64,000 nucleotides of DNA from Muricomes intestini (GCF_004346165.1 NZ_SLZZ01000010.1:62001-126000); one strand, 5' to 3'; shown: positions 1 to 8,338, counted from the stretch's first letter. Numbers and translations: made by a program. Notes: a model not told the origin generated them from the sequence alone.

Positions 1-2
1 AT

Positions 3-1424
3 ACATTTATCAAACGTTCAAAAATCTTAAGCGCCATCAGAAGATACCTGGACGGTGAAGGCTTCATGGAAGTGGAAACCCCTATGCTGGTGAGTAATGC
101 CGGCGGTGCAGCTGCAAGGCCTTTTGAGACACACTTTAATGCCTTAGATGAAGACTTTAAACTCCGCATTTCTCTGGAGCTTTACTTGAAGAGGCTGATC
201 GTAGGCGGCATGGAGCGTGTATACGAGATTGGCCGTGTATTCCGCAATGAGGGACTGGACACAAGACATAACCCCGAATTTACGTTGATGGAGTTGTACC
301 AGGCATATACAGATTATCACGGTATGATGGACCTGACAGAGAACCTGTACCGCTATGTAGCGCAAGAAGTGCTGGGAACTACTACAATCGAATATAGTGG
401 AGTCGCAATGGATCTGAGCAAGCCGTTTGAAAGAATCACAATGGTAGATGCTCTGAAAAAGTATGCAGATATAGATTTTAATGAGATTAAGACTACAGAG
501 GAAGCAAAGGCCTTGGCAAAGGAAAAGGGAATCGAATTTGAGGACAGGCATCAAAAGGGGGATATCCTGAGTCTGCTTTTTGAAGGGTATGTTGAGAAAC
601 ACTTGATTCAGCCTACCTTTGTCATGGATCATCCCATAGAAATATCTCCATTGACAAAGAAGAAACCCAAAAATCCAGAGTATGTAGAACGTTTCGAATT
701 CTTCATGAATGGCTGGGAGATGGCAAATGCCTACTCAGAGCTTAACGATCCGATTGACCAAAGAGAAAGATTCAAGGCACAGGAAGCACTGCTGGCACAG
801 GGAGACGAAGAGGCAAATACAACTGATGAAGACTTCCTAAATGCATTGGAAATTGGGATGCCTCCTACTGGAGGGATTGGATTCGGGATAGACAGAATGT
901 GCATGCTGCTGACAGACTCGACCGCGATCAGAGATGTACTGCTGTTTCCGACAATGAAGTCCTTAGATGGTGTAAATAAGAAAAATGATGTAAATAATAC
1001 AGCTTCTGAAGCACCTGAAAAAAATGTAAAAACTGAGTCTGAAAAGATTGATTTTTCTAAGGTAAAGGTAGAGCCTTTATTTGAGGAATTTGTTGATTTT
1101 GATACATTCAGCAAGTCAGATTTCCGTGCAGTAAAGGTTAAGGCTTGCGAGGCTGTTAAGAAGTCGAAGAAGCTTTTACAGTTCACTCTTGATGACGGAA
1201 CAGGCACAGACAGAACCATTTTAAGCGGTATTCATAGCTTTTATGAGCCGGAAGAACTGGTTGGAAAGACTCTTATTGCTATCACAAATCTTCCGCCGAG
1301 AGCTATGATGGGCATTGACTCTTGCGGTATGCTCCTCAGTGCTATTCATGAAGAAGAAGGCGAAGAAAAGCTTCATCTTCTGATGGTTGATGACCACATT
1401 CCGGCAGGTGCAAAGCTTTATTAA
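3..1424 (+). CDS. lysS: Lysyl-tRNA synthetase, class II (5' end outside window), with C-terminal tRNA-binding domain
   Basis: Charges tRNA-Lys with lysine in the cytoplasm. The frame is open from the left edge, so the N-terminal anticodon-binding domain lies outside the window. Class II motif 2 is seen as [17 protein letters not shown] and motif 3 as [14 protein letters not shown], followed by the usual ending LLFPTMK. Instead of stopping there, the protein continues through an Asn/Lys/Glu-rich linker of about 40 residues. It then enters a tRNA-binding OB-fold of about 110 residues ([40 protein letters not shown]), like the C-terminus of MetRS or the MetG beta subunit. Known LysRS proteins usually lack this domain. 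It probably strengthens tRNA binding (inference). This is a host gene, not ICE cargo. Confidence 0.95.
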   Translation, partial: TFIKRSKILSAIRRYLDGEGFMEVETPMLVSNAGGAAARPFETHFNALDEDFKLRISLELYLKRLIVGGMERVYEIGRVFRNEGLDTRHNPEFTLMELYQAYTDYHGMMDLTENLYRYVAQEVLGTTTIEYSGVAMDLSKPFERITMVDALKKYADIDFNEIKTTEEAKALAKEKGIEFEDRHQKGDILSLLFEGYVEKHLIQPTFVMDHPIEISPLTKKKPKNPEYVERFEFFMNGWEMANAYSELNDPIDQRERFKAQEALLAQGDEEANTTDEDFLNALEIGMPPTGGIGFGIDRMCMLLTDSTAIRDVLLFPTMKSLDGVNKKNDVNNTASEAPEKNVKTESEKIDFSKVKVEPLFEEFVDFDTFSKSDFRAVKVKACEAVKKSKKLLQFTLDDGTGTDRTILSGIHSFYEPEELVGKTLIAITNLPPRAMMGIDSCGMLLSAIHEEEGEEKLHLLMVDDHIPAGAKLY

Positions 1425-1573
1425 GATGATGTAAAGATGTACCGTTTTACCGAATAGACGGGACGTACTTCATTTGATAAAAAACTAAAAAAACAGCGAT
1501 TTACATCAAACTTACATCATTTGATGCAGAAATCGGTGCAAGCAAGAAAAAATCGCATAATTAGTGCAATGAG

Positions 1574-1604
1574 TGGGCAATTCCAATCGGAGTTGCCCAT
1601 TTTT
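1574..1604 (+). terminator. Rho-independent terminator after lysS
   Basis: TGGGCAATTCC pairs with GGAGTTGCCCA (one G-T wobble) across an AATC loop and is followed by TTTTT. The stem also resembles a fused pair of the repeat ends that flank cargo genes elsewhere in the window. Confidence 0.7.
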
Positions 1605-1619
1605 AAAACAAACAGAAAT

Positions 1620-1634
1620 ACAAATCGGAATTTG
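1620..1634 (+). repeat. Cargo-boundary repeat, left type
   Basis: ACAAATCGGAATTTG lies just before the ribosome site of the TfoX-N gene. Near-identical copies precede two cargo genes near 56.1 and 57.1 kb. Its reverse complement resembles the right-type repeat found after cargo genes. Confidence 0.6.
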
Positions 1635-1644
1635 AGGTGGAAAT

Positions 1645-1965
1645 ATGGCATCAAGCAAGGAATACTTAGAGTTTATTTTAGGGCAGCTATCTGAGTTAGA
1701 AGAAATTACTTATCGAGCTATGATGGGAGAATTTATTATTTATTATCGTGGCAAGATTGTAGGCGGTATCTATGATGATAGATTACTTGTTAAACCAGTA
1801 AAATCAGCAATTAGTTATATGCCGACAGCTCCGTATGAATTACCCTATGAGGGAGCAAAAGAGATGTTGTTGGTAGATGAAGTTGATAATAAGGAATTTT
1901 TGACAGGCTTGTTTCATGCAATGTATGATGAACTGCCAGCCCCAAAACCGAAAAAGAAGAAATAA
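1645..1965 (+). CDS. TfoX N-terminal domain family protein
   Basis: A protein of 106 residues that matches the N-terminal domain of TfoX/Sxy in size and pattern: an N-terminal helix, then YRAMMGEFIIYYRGKIVGGIYDDRLLVKP. The C-terminal Sxy domain is absent and the protein ends in a Lys-rich tail. TfoX itself regulates competence in gamma-proteobacteria. Stand-alone N-domain proteins are common in Bacillota mobile DNA, and I assign no role to this one. A GAGGTGG ribosome site precedes the ATG. It sits alone between two terminator-like hairpins and is bracketed by the left- and right-type cargo repeats, so it is probably a cargo gene. Confidence 0.8.
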   Translation: MASSKEYLEFILGQLSELEEITYRAMMGEFIIYYRGKIVGGIYDDRLLVKPVKSAISYMPTAPYELPYEGAKEMLLVDEVDNKEFLTGLFHAMYDELPAPKPKKKK

Positions 1966-1966
1966 A

Positions 1967-1981
1967 CAACTCCCAGTTTGG
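1967..1981 (+). repeat. Cargo-boundary repeat, right type
   Basis: CAACTCCCAGTTTGG starts within five bases of the TfoX-N stop codon. It matches the right-type element (CAATTCCAGTTTG) seen after arsC and after cargo genes near 56.7 and 59.2 kb, with a C in place of one T. Confidence 0.5.
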
Positions 1982-2040
1982 AGAATTAGAATTGAGAAAC
2001 TCGGTGTTTGTCTTGATGAAAAATAGATAGTTTATAGTGG

Positions 2041-2073
2041 AACATCTGTCAGAAGCGGCAGGTGTTTTCTTTT
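2041..2073 (+). terminator. Terminator-like hairpin upstream of the ars operon
   Basis: AACATCTGTC pairs with GGCAGGTGTT (two G-T wobbles) and is followed by TTTTCTTTT. The rest of the 1966-2150 gap shows no gene; it may be remnant mobile DNA. Confidence 0.5.
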
Positions 2074-2153
2074 GGCTCTTGTTGTTCCTGAAATCATGAG
2101 CATACACTTCTAATAAAGGGTGATGGGAATTTTGTAAACCATAAAAATAAACA

Positions 2154-2206
2154 TTGACAATCATCTATGCATAATGCATAATAGAAACATAGACAATTAT
2201 CTATGT
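2154..2206 (+). promoter_or_regulatory. Promoter and ArsR-type operator of the ars operon
   Basis: A -35 box TTGACA and a -10 box CATAAT are separated by 17 bases. Just downstream is a perfect inverted repeat, ACATAGA-6-TCTATGT, and a related half (ATCATCTATG) overlaps the spacer. An operator between the -10 box and the arsR ribosome site fits autorepression by ArsR, relieved by metalloid. Confidence 0.8.
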
Positions 2207-2219
2207 AAAGGAGGACAAT

Positions 2220-2516
2220 ATGAATACAATAGATGTAGCACTTATTTGTAAAGCATTGGGAGATAGTAATAGATTGCAGATTATCCAAATGCTCTCCGAC
2301 GGAGAAAAATGTGGTTGTAAACTATTGGAGGCTTTTGAGATTACACAGCCTACACTTTCTCATCATATGAAAATCTTAAATGAATGTGAGCTGGTGAATG
2401 ATTGGAAAGAAGGTAGATGGCATCATTATTCATTGAATTGTGAGACCTTGAATGCCTTTAAAACTTTTATTGAAGGATTATCCTGCTGTAAAGAGGAAAG
2501 AGGGTGCTGTCAATAA
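2220..2516 (+). CDS. arsR: ArsR-family metalloid-responsive repressor
   Basis: A winged-helix repressor of 98 residues that would release DNA on binding a metalloid. It has the typical ArsR core: ALGDSNRLQIIQML, a recognition-helix region TQPTLSHHMKIL, and a beta-wing with GRWHHYSLN. Cys residues lie near the start of the DNA-binding region (EKCGCKLLE) and in a Cys-rich tail (SCCKEERGCC). These two places could provide the thiol ligands for As(III) or another soft metal. A strong AAAGGAGG site precedes the ATG. The stop codon overlaps the next start (TAATG), so the permease is translationally coupled. Regulation is probably through the operator just upstream. Confidence 0.92.
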   Translation: MNTIDVALICKALGDSNRLQIIQMLSDGEKCGCKLLEAFEITQPTLSHHMKILNECELVNDWKEGRWHHYSLNCETLNAFKTFIEGLSCCKEERGCCQ

Positions 2517-3514
2517 TGATTTGGGAGTTTATTCAAAATCAGATTTTGGGAATGAAATGGATGAGTACATTAATTGGAAATCTTCTTGAGAAAATTGGCT
2601 TGGATACTTCAAGTAGAATGGGTGGAAGTGTACAGTTTTTCCTATATGATGTTTTGAAGATAACGATATTGCTTTGTATCCTGATTTTTATGATTTCCTA
2701 TATTCAAAGCTACTTTCCACCAGAACGAAGTAAGAAGATTATGGGGCGTTTTCATGGAATCTGGGCAAACTGTATTGCAGCATTACTTGGTACGGTGACA
2801 CCATTCTGTTCTTGCTCGTCCATTCCACTGTTTATTGGATTTACCAGTGCAGGACTTCCATTAGGTGTGACATTTTCCTTTCTGATTTCTTCTCCAATGG
2901 TAGATTTAGGAAGTCTGGTTTTGCTGATGAGTATCTTTGGATCAAAAGTTGCTATCATATATGTGATTGTAGGGCTTGTTATTGCGGTAATAGGTGGAAC
3001 AATTATTGAAAAGCTTCATTTGGAGAATGAAGTGGAAGCGTTTATTCGAAAAGCGAATGCGGTCGATATTGATATGGATGAACCAACGCAAAAAGAAAGA
3101 CTTTCTTTTGCAAAACAACAGGTTATAGACACCTTTAAGAAAGTATTTCCATATATTTTGATTGGTGTCGGAATAGGAGCTGTTATTCACAATTGGATTC
3201 CAGAGAGCTGGGTAGAAAAGATTCTTGGCAGTGATAATCCATTTGGTGTAATTCTGGCAACGTTGGTCGGCATTCCTATGTATGCAGATATTTTTGGTAC
3301 GATACCAGTAGCAGAAGCATTACTTGCAAAAGGGGCACAGCTTGGAACAATCTTAAGTTTTATGATGGGTGTGACTACACTTTCGTTACCGTCAATGATT
3401 ATGCTTAGAAAGGCAGTGAAACCGAAGTTACTAGGAATTTTTATTGTAATATGTGCAGTTGGAATAATTATTGTTGGATATTTCTTTAATGCAATTCAGT
3501 ATCTACTGGTTTAG
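2516..3514 (+). CDS. Permease of the DUF318/ArsP-like family
   Basis: A multi-spanning inner-membrane permease of about 332 residues that probably exports arsenicals or another thiophilic metal. The family signature TPFCSCSSIPLFIG lies near residue 105, and a second conserved block, GIPMYADIFGTIPVAEAL, lies in the C-terminal half. A hydrophilic loop (about residues 175-210) separates two groups of membrane helices, as usual for the family. I chose the ATG inside TAATG; an in-frame GTG lies four codons upstream. The arsR and arsC neighbours favour arsenic as substrate. ArsP proteins proper export trivalent organoarsenicals, so the exact substrate is open. Confidence 0.85.
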   Translation: MIWEFIQNQILGMKWMSTLIGNLLEKIGLDTSSRMGGSVQFFLYDVLKITILLCILIFMISYIQSYFPPERSKKIMGRFHGIWANCIAALLGTVTPFCSCSSIPLFIGFTSAGLPLGVTFSFLISSPMVDLGSLVLLMSIFGSKVAIIYVIVGLVIAVIGGTIIEKLHLENEVEAFIRKANAVDIDMDEPTQKERLSFAKQQVIDTFKKVFPYILIGVGIGAVIHNWIPESWVEKILGSDNPFGVILATLVGIPMYADIFGTIPVAEALLAKGAQLGTILSFMMGVTTLSLPSMIMLRKAVKPKLLGIFIVICAVGIIIVGYFFNAIQYLLV

Positions 3515-3540
3515 AAAAAAGAAAAAAGGAGATTGAAATT

Positions 3541-3906
3541 ATGAGCTTATTTGGAAAGAAAAAGGACGAAAAGGAAATGGTTAAGGAACAATCAGGTTGT
3601 TGCTGTGGTGGAAATTGCAATGAAGAAAGCGTTGAGGCAGCAAAGGAAACTCTTTCATCAGGAGCAAATGTGAAAGTTCTTGGTGGCGGTTGTGATAAAT
3701 GCAATGCATTGGAGAAGAATGTGAAGGAAGCGCTTAGTGAGCTTGGCATGACGGATGAGATTGACCATGTTACAGATTTTGGTCAGATTGCGGCAATGGG
3801 AGTTATGAGTACACCTGCTCTGGTTATTGATAATAAAGTAGTCTCAATGGGGAAAGTATTAAGTAAGGATGATGTGATAAAAGCATTAAAGAAAGTTAGG
3901 GGATAG
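3541..3906 (+). CDS. Thioredoxin-like small redox protein with Cys-rich N-terminus
   Basis: 121 residues. After a charged N-terminus comes a Cys cluster (SGCCCGGNCNEE), then a compact thioredoxin/glutaredoxin-like domain of about 75 residues. The active-site motif is GGGCDKCNAL (CxxC) and the cis-proline segment is STPALVIDNKVV. It resembles the redox-active disulfide protein family often encoded beside this permease type. It probably reduces ArsC or hands a metal to the permease (inference from position). The N-terminal Cys cluster is unusual for a plain thioredoxin and could bind metal. It lies 26 bases after the permease gene and 2 bases before arsC. Confidence 0.85.
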   Translation: MSLFGKKKDEKEMVKEQSGCCCGGNCNEESVEAAKETLSSGANVKVLGGGCDKCNALEKNVKEALSELGMTDEIDHVTDFGQIAAMGVMSTPALVIDNKVVSMGKVLSKDDVIKALKKVRG

Positions 3907-3908
3907 GT

Positions 3909-4298
3909 ATGAAGAAAGTAGCGTTCATTTGTGTCCATAATTCATGCAGAAGTCAGGTTGCAGAAGCATTGGGAAAGCATTTTGCATCCGACGTATTTGA
4001 AAGTTATTCTGCTGGAACGGAAACGAAGCCACAAATAAATCAGGATGCAGTTCGTATTATGAAAGAAATGTATGGCATTGATATGGAGAAAGAACAGTAT
4101 TCAAAGCTGATTTCGGATATACCAGAGCCAGATATTGCTATTTCTATGGGATGTAATGTTGGATGCCCGTTCATTGGAAGACCATTTGATGATAACTGGG
4201 GATTGGATGATCCGACAGGAAAATCAGACGAAGATTTCATCAAAGTAATTAATCAGATAGAACTGAAAATAAAGAATATGATAGATAGGATGAAATAG
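3909..4298 (+). CDS. arsC: Arsenate reductase, thioredoxin-coupled (low-molecular-weight phosphatase fold)
   Basis: Reduces arsenate to arsenite, which the exporter can remove. The phosphatase loop is CVHNSCR (Cys8-x5-Arg14) and the acid segment is WGLDDPTGK. Two further Cys, at 82 and 86 (MGCNVGCPF), would carry the disulfide relay. In the classical staphylococcal enzyme these are Cys82 and Cys89, so the spacing is shorter here. The length of 129 residues is normal. It is the last gene of the operon, followed by a strong terminator. Low-molecular-weight tyrosine phosphatase is the alternative reading, but the extra Cys pair and the operon favour arsenate reductase. Confidence 0.92.
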   Translation: MKKVAFICVHNSCRSQVAEALGKHFASDVFESYSAGTETKPQINQDAVRIMKEMYGIDMEKEQYSKLISDIPEPDIAISMGCNVGCPFIGRPFDDNWGLDDPTGKSDEDFIKVINQIELKIKNMIDRMK

Positions 4299-4299
4299 A

Positions 4300-4313
4300 C
4301 AGATTCCAGTTTG
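4300..4313 (+). repeat. Cargo-boundary repeat, right type
   Basis: CAGATTCCAGTTTG lies directly after the arsC stop codon, at the same relative place as the copies after the TfoX-N, kinase-like and acetyltransferase genes. Confidence 0.55.
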
Positions 4314-4320
4314 CCAACTT

Positions 4321-4362
4321 GCCCTTTGAGAGAGGAGAAATCCCTTTCTCAAAGGGCTTTTT
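4321..4362 (+). terminator. Terminator of the ars operon
   Basis: GCCCTTTGAGA pairs perfectly with TCTCAAAGGGC and is followed by TTTTT. Confidence 0.9.
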
Positions 4363-4437
4363 CTATTTATACGGATATTCGCAAACTACAAGATAAAGCC
4401 AAAACTTCATATACTCTAAGCACAAGGAGGTTGAGGT

Positions 4438-5829
4438 TTGGCTATGAATAACAGTTTAGCTGAAGTACACCCGGAGCTTGTTTCGGAGTGGTCGGAAAAG
4501 AATTTAACGCTTACGCCTGATGACATTACTTTCGGTTCAAATAAAAAAGTATGGTGGAGAAGTGCTTGCGGTCATGAATGGCAGGCAAGCGTTAAGGCTC
4601 GTTCTAATGGAGAGAAATGCCCGATATGCTCTGGTGCAAGAGTAATTGCAGGAATTAACGATTTGGCAACATTAGAGCCGCTACTGGAAAAGCAGTGGTC
4701 GGAAAAGAATAAGATAAAACCGACAGAGGTTTCTATTGGTTCTCATAAGAAAGTGATATGGAGATGTAAAAAAGGTCACGAGTGGGAAGCTGTCGTTAAG
4801 AGCAGGACAATAAATAAAACGGGTTGCCCGTATTGCTCTCATAATAAAGTGTTGGCAGGATTTAATGACCTTGCAACGCTTCTGCCGGATATAGCTGCCG
4901 AGTGGTCGGACAGAAATTATCCGTTACTTCCAACTCAGGTTACGGTCTTTGCCAATCGTAAGGCTTGGTGGACGTGTAAGGATTGCGGCAGAGAGTGGAA
5001 TACCCTTATTTCTACCCGTTCCAGTGGCAGTAAATGCCCGTATTGCAGTGGGTACATATTCTCGAAAGGGTTTAACGATTTGCAGACAACACACCCTGAA
5101 ATTGCTTCGGAGTGGTCGGAGAAGAACTTACCATTGAAACCTGATGAGGTAAATGCAAAGTCGAGGAAAAATGTCTGGTGGAGATGCAGTAAATGCGGTA
5201 ACGAGTGGAAATCAGTTATCAATGCCCGTGTGAAAGGTACGGTATGCCCTGTTTGTGCGGAGAGAGAAGTCCTTACCGGATATAATGATTTGGCGACAAC
5301 AGATAGTCAGCTTCTTAGCGAATGGGATTATGAACAGAATAAATTGAAGCCGACAGAAATATCACGAACTTCAGCAAAGAGAGCGTGGTGGAAATGCAGG
5401 CACGGTCATTCGTGGAGTATGAAGATAAATGAAAGAACGATATTGAATAAAGGCTGTCGAATTTGTGAGCAGGAGTATTTATCCTTGTTTCCTGCTTTGG
5501 CTGTCAGCTATTATTCTAATAGGAAAGGCTTGAAAGCAGAACTTGGTTCTGACCGATTGCTTGGAGTTCCGCTTGAAACATACATACCTTCAGAGAAGTT
5601 GGCTATTGAGTCAGGAAGTGCCGATGAGAATTTAGAAATAATGAAAGCATATATGTGCAAGCAAAGAGGAATAAGGCTGATTAAGCTGCCGATGAAAGGC
5701 ACAGAACTGGATTATGCCAATAATTTAAAGAAAGCTTTTCAGAGCGTACATATATTTATTTCTTCCGATACCGAGGAAGATGTGGAGATAATCAAAAATA
5801 CATTTGAAAGATGGAGGGACAGCCAATGA
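4438..5829 (+). CDS. Zinc-ribbon repeat protein (DUF4379-like) with nuclease-like C-terminal domain
   Basis: 463 residues. About residues 5-340 hold five treble-clef/zinc-ribbon repeats of some 65 residues each. Their pattern is S-EW-(15-20)-W(W/R)-(C)-GHEW...R...CP-C, for example GEKCPICSG and GTVCPVCAE. Some repeats use CxxC...CPxC and others C-GH...CPxC. The last 110 residues contain PLETYIPSEKLAIES and RGIRLIKLP. These fit the core of a Vsr-like or PD-(D/E)XK endonuclease fold, but the catalytic pattern looks eroded (ET where D is usual, no clear H/D-K). A TTG start is chosen because AGGAGG lies 7 bases upstream; an ATG follows two codons later. DNA binding is likely and activity is unproven. 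Confidence 0.75.
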   Translation: MAMNNSLAEVHPELVSEWSEKNLTLTPDDITFGSNKKVWWRSACGHEWQASVKARSNGEKCPICSGARVIAGINDLATLEPLLEKQWSEKNKIKPTEVSIGSHKKVIWRCKKGHEWEAVVKSRTINKTGCPYCSHNKVLAGFNDLATLLPDIAAEWSDRNYPLLPTQVTVFANRKAWWTCKDCGREWNTLISTRSSGSKCPYCSGYIFSKGFNDLQTTHPEIASEWSEKNLPLKPDEVNAKSRKNVWWRCSKCGNEWKSVINARVKGTVCPVCAEREVLTGYNDLATTDSQLLSEWDYEQNKLKPTEISRTSAKRAWWKCRHGHSWSMKINERTILNKGCRICEQEYLSLFPALAVSYYSNRKGLKAELGSDRLLGVPLETYIPSEKLAIESGSADENLEIMKAYMCKQRGIRLIKLPMKGTELDYANNLKKAFQSVHIFISSDTEEDVEIIKNTFERWRDSQ

Positions 5830-6005
5830 GAGAGAAAACCTATCATCTATACTTAAATGAAGAAGAACGAAGCCGAGTGATACAATCGCTCATTGAACTG
5901 AAGAACAATTTAGCAGCCCAGGGACGATACACAGACGCAGTAGATGATGTCCTCTGCAAAGTGCTTGGAGCAAAGAAAAAGAAATTGAAAATTGAATACA
6001 TTTAG
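5826..6005 (+). CDS. Small ICE-associated protein, paralogue of the gene at 28.9 kb
   Basis: 59 residues, acidic N-terminal half and basic C-terminus (AKKKKLKIEYI). It aligns along most of its length with the 67-residue protein at 28.9 kb: YH-L, VI-SL, K--L, G--TDAVDD, then KKK-K. The ATG follows GGAGGG at 8 bases and overlaps the previous gene by 4 bases, so the two are coupled. Function is unknown; the shared TDAVDD core marks a small family within the element. A terminator follows directly. Confidence 0.7.
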   Translation: MREKTYHLYLNEEERSRVIQSLIELKNNLAAQGRYTDAVDDVLCKVLGAKKKKLKIEYI

Positions 6006-6015
6006 AACGTGTTTT

Positions 6016-6052
6016 GCCGTCTGTTTCTTAACCGGAGCAGGCGGCTTTTTTT
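6016..6052 (+). terminator. Terminator
   Basis: GCCGTCTG pairs with CAGGCGGC (one wobble) and is followed by seven T. Confidence 0.85.
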
Positions 6053-6538
6053 ATTTCAAAAATTTTTTAAAAAATTTTTGGAAAAGCGGAGATTTTGGGT
6101 GTGCATTTCATACCCCTTTGTCCAAATGAGTGAAGGGGTTCATTCCGGATAGCAAAAACGGAAGCCTTTTCGCTTGAAAATTGAATAAGTCATTCACTAA
6201 GACTTTATTTCTGATGATAGCCACTTTAGCAGGTACGCCGTGATTTCTGTATTTCAGAATAGCGAGAACTCCGGTTATGAGTATCAGGTTGCTCCTAATA
6301 TGGCGATGACAGTCAGAATGATAATGATACTTCTCTACGGAGCTGGCGGAGTACCCGGCAGAGGTTAGAATCCTATGATACAGATAAGCAGTCTGTTCCT
6401 TAGTGACTTCCCATAAGCATTTTGCTTGGCAAGGGGTGTTGAGAACAAATATTGCTATGACCGATTAGGAAATGAGTCGGTCAGGTACATAGCCATAATG
6501 CGGTGGCTATGAATTTTCAGAAAGGAGGGCAAAAAGAA
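6053..6538 (+). other. Structured untranslated region before parA
   Basis: A stretch of about 490 bases with no convincing ORF. It holds several hairpins close to parA: GACCGA/TCGGTC near 6460 and CATAGCC/GGCTATG near 6486-6509. It also has an A/T block (AAAATTTTTTAAAAAATTTTT) right after the terminator. It could be a long 5' leader, a partition or replication site, or a small RNA. I do not recognise a known RNA family. Confidence 0.5.
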
Positions 6539-7363
6539 GTGTCAAACTGCAAAACGATTTCCGTATGTAACCAGAAAGGCGGAGTCGGAAAGACCACCAC
6601 AACAGTTAATCTTGGAGTCGGGCTTGCAATGCAGGGCAAGAAAGTATTGCTCATAGACGCAGACCCGCAGGGAGATTTAACGACTTGTCTTGGTTGGCAG
6701 GATACAGACGGCTTGGGTATCACGCTTGCAACGAAACTCACAGATGTAATCAATGAAACGATGACAGACCCTATGGTTGGTATCCTGCACCACGAAGAAG
6801 GTGTTGACCTTGTTCCGGCAAACCTTGAGCTTTCAGCAATGGAATTTAACCTTGTGAACGCAATGAGCAGAGAAACTACCCTTAAAAATTATCTGAGTCA
6901 AGTGAAGAACAGATATGATTATGTAATTATAGACTGTATGCCTTCACTTGGTATGGTTACTCTCAATGCTTTATCGGCGGCAGACAGTGTTATCATTCCG
7001 GTTCAGGCTCAGTATTTGCCTGCAAAGGGTATGACACAGCTTGTGCAGACCATTTCAAAAGTAAAGAAGTATATCAATCCGGATATTAAGATAGACGGTA
7101 TGCTGCTTACTTTGGTGGATAGCCGAACAAACCTTGCAAAGAGTACGGTAGAAGCACTCAGGGCGAATTTCGGTAATCAGATAAGAATGTATCGAACACA
7201 AATCCCGATTGCCGTGAAAGCTGCTGAAACTTCTTCCAAAGGCAAAAGCATTTATGCTTATGAGCCAAACAGCACAGTGTCTAAGGCATACGCTGAATTT
7301 ACAAAGGAGGTGTTAGCCGATGGCAGGAAGAAAGAGCGACTTCACTCTCACGAAGCTCGATGA
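6539..7363 (+). CDS. parA: ParA/Soj-type partition ATPase
   Basis: A cytoplasmic Walker ATPase of 274 residues that positions DNA together with ParB. The deviant Walker A motif NQKGGVGKTTTTVNL is near the N-terminus, Walker A' is LLIDADPQGDLT and Walker B is YVIIDCMPSLG. I chose the GTG start 9 bases after AAAGGAGGG; an upstream in-frame GTG would put the ribosome site inside the gene. It overlaps parB by 44 bases. On an ICE this pair usually supports maintenance during the excised state (family knowledge). Confidence 0.93.
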   Translation: MSNCKTISVCNQKGGVGKTTTTVNLGVGLAMQGKKVLLIDADPQGDLTTCLGWQDTDGLGITLATKLTDVINETMTDPMVGILHHEEGVDLVPANLELSAMEFNLVNAMSRETTLKNYLSQVKNRYDYVIIDCMPSLGMVTLNALSAADSVIIPVQAQYLPAKGMTQLVQTISKVKKYINPDIKIDGMLLTLVDSRTNLAKSTVEALRANFGNQIRMYRTQIPIAVKAAETSSKGKSIYAYEPNSTVSKAYAEFTKEVLADGRKKERLHSHEAR

Positions 7364-8267
7364 TTTATTTACCACGCAGGCACAGAGAGATGAAGAACAG
7401 CTTTCAAAAATCCGAGATATTCCATTGGAGCTGATTGATGATTTTCCCGACCACCCGTTTAAGGTCAGGGACGATGAAGATATGATGCAGCTTGTGGAGA
7501 GTGTCAAGGAAAGAGGGGTTATTACTCCGGCAACGGTAAGGCAGAAAGAGGACGGCAGATACGAACTTGTTTCAGGACACAGACGAAAGCGAGCGCGTGA
7601 ACTGGCAGGATTTGAAACCCTGAGAAGTGAGATTGTAGACCTGAACAGAGATGAAGCGACCATTTTAATGGTTGAAAGTAATTTCCAGAGGTCAGAGATA
7701 TTGCCGAGTGAAAAAGCCTTTGCCTATAAAATGCGTTTGGAAGCAATGAAAAGGCAAGCAGGCAGACCGAGCAAAGAAAATGGAGTCCCAGTGGGACACA
7801 ATTCTATTGTGGGTAAATCAAGAGAGATTTTAGCTTCTGAGAGTCAGGACAGTAACACACAAATACAGCGTTATGTCCGCCTGACAAACCTTGTTCCCGA
7901 GCTGCTTGAATTTGTTGATGAGGGGCGTATTAAAATGCGTCCTGCCGTAGAACTTTCCTATCTTGACGAAGATTGTCAGCGTGATGTGGTTGACGAAATC
8001 GACCTGAATGACGCTACCCCGTCACACGACCAGACAATCCGTATGCGAAAGTTATTCAACGAGGGCAACCTTACAACAGAAGCAATCCACGCTGTTATGT
8101 CTGAGGAAAAGCCGAACCAAAAGGAAAAAATCGTGTTGAGGGGCGACAGAGTAAGACAGCTTATCCCGAAAAACATTCCCGTCAGTCAGACGGAGGATTT
8201 TGTCTGCAAGGCATTGGAGCATTACAACAAGTTTTTGCGTAACCGTGCAGAGCGTGACAGCAGATAG
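7320..8267 (+). CDS. parB: ParB-type partition protein
   Basis: 315 residues. An N-terminal ParB/sulfiredoxin-fold domain (about 35-130) has the arginine-rich box VSGHRRKRARELAG and the NFQRSEILPSEKAFAYK segment. A helix-turn-helix region follows at about residues 160-215 (SREILASESQDSNTQIQRYV). It would bind a centromere site and load onto DNA as a CTP-dependent clamp (family knowledge). It is translated from inside the parA 3' end, with GGAGG before the ATG. Three CTATCTC repeats just downstream could be its site (inference). Confidence 0.92.
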   Translation: MAGRKSDFTLTKLDDLFTTQAQRDEEQLSKIRDIPLELIDDFPDHPFKVRDDEDMMQLVESVKERGVITPATVRQKEDGRYELVSGHRRKRARELAGFETLRSEIVDLNRDEATILMVESNFQRSEILPSEKAFAYKMRLEAMKRQAGRPSKENGVPVGHNSIVGKSREILASESQDSNTQIQRYVRLTNLVPELLEFVDEGRIKMRPAVELSYLDEDCQRDVVDEIDLNDATPSHDQTIRMRKLFNEGNLTTEAIHAVMSEEKPNQKEKIVLRGDRVRQLIPKNIPVSQTEDFVCKALEHYNKFLRNRAERDSR

Positions 8268-8338
8268 CCTGTTTTACAGTTCCCCTTTCTCACACTCTAA
8301 CCCCTTAGTTATACTTTTACCTACCGAAAATGATATAT

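Noticed and set aside
1425-1560. Attachment site formed by GATGTAAAGATGT and TTACATCAAACTTACATC after lysS
   Set aside because: The arms are only roughly complementary and no matching copy was found elsewhere in the window, so no att site is called.
1645-1965. A competence regulator (TfoX)
   Set aside because: Only the N-terminal domain is present and the host is not a gamma-proteobacterium, so no competence role is claimed.
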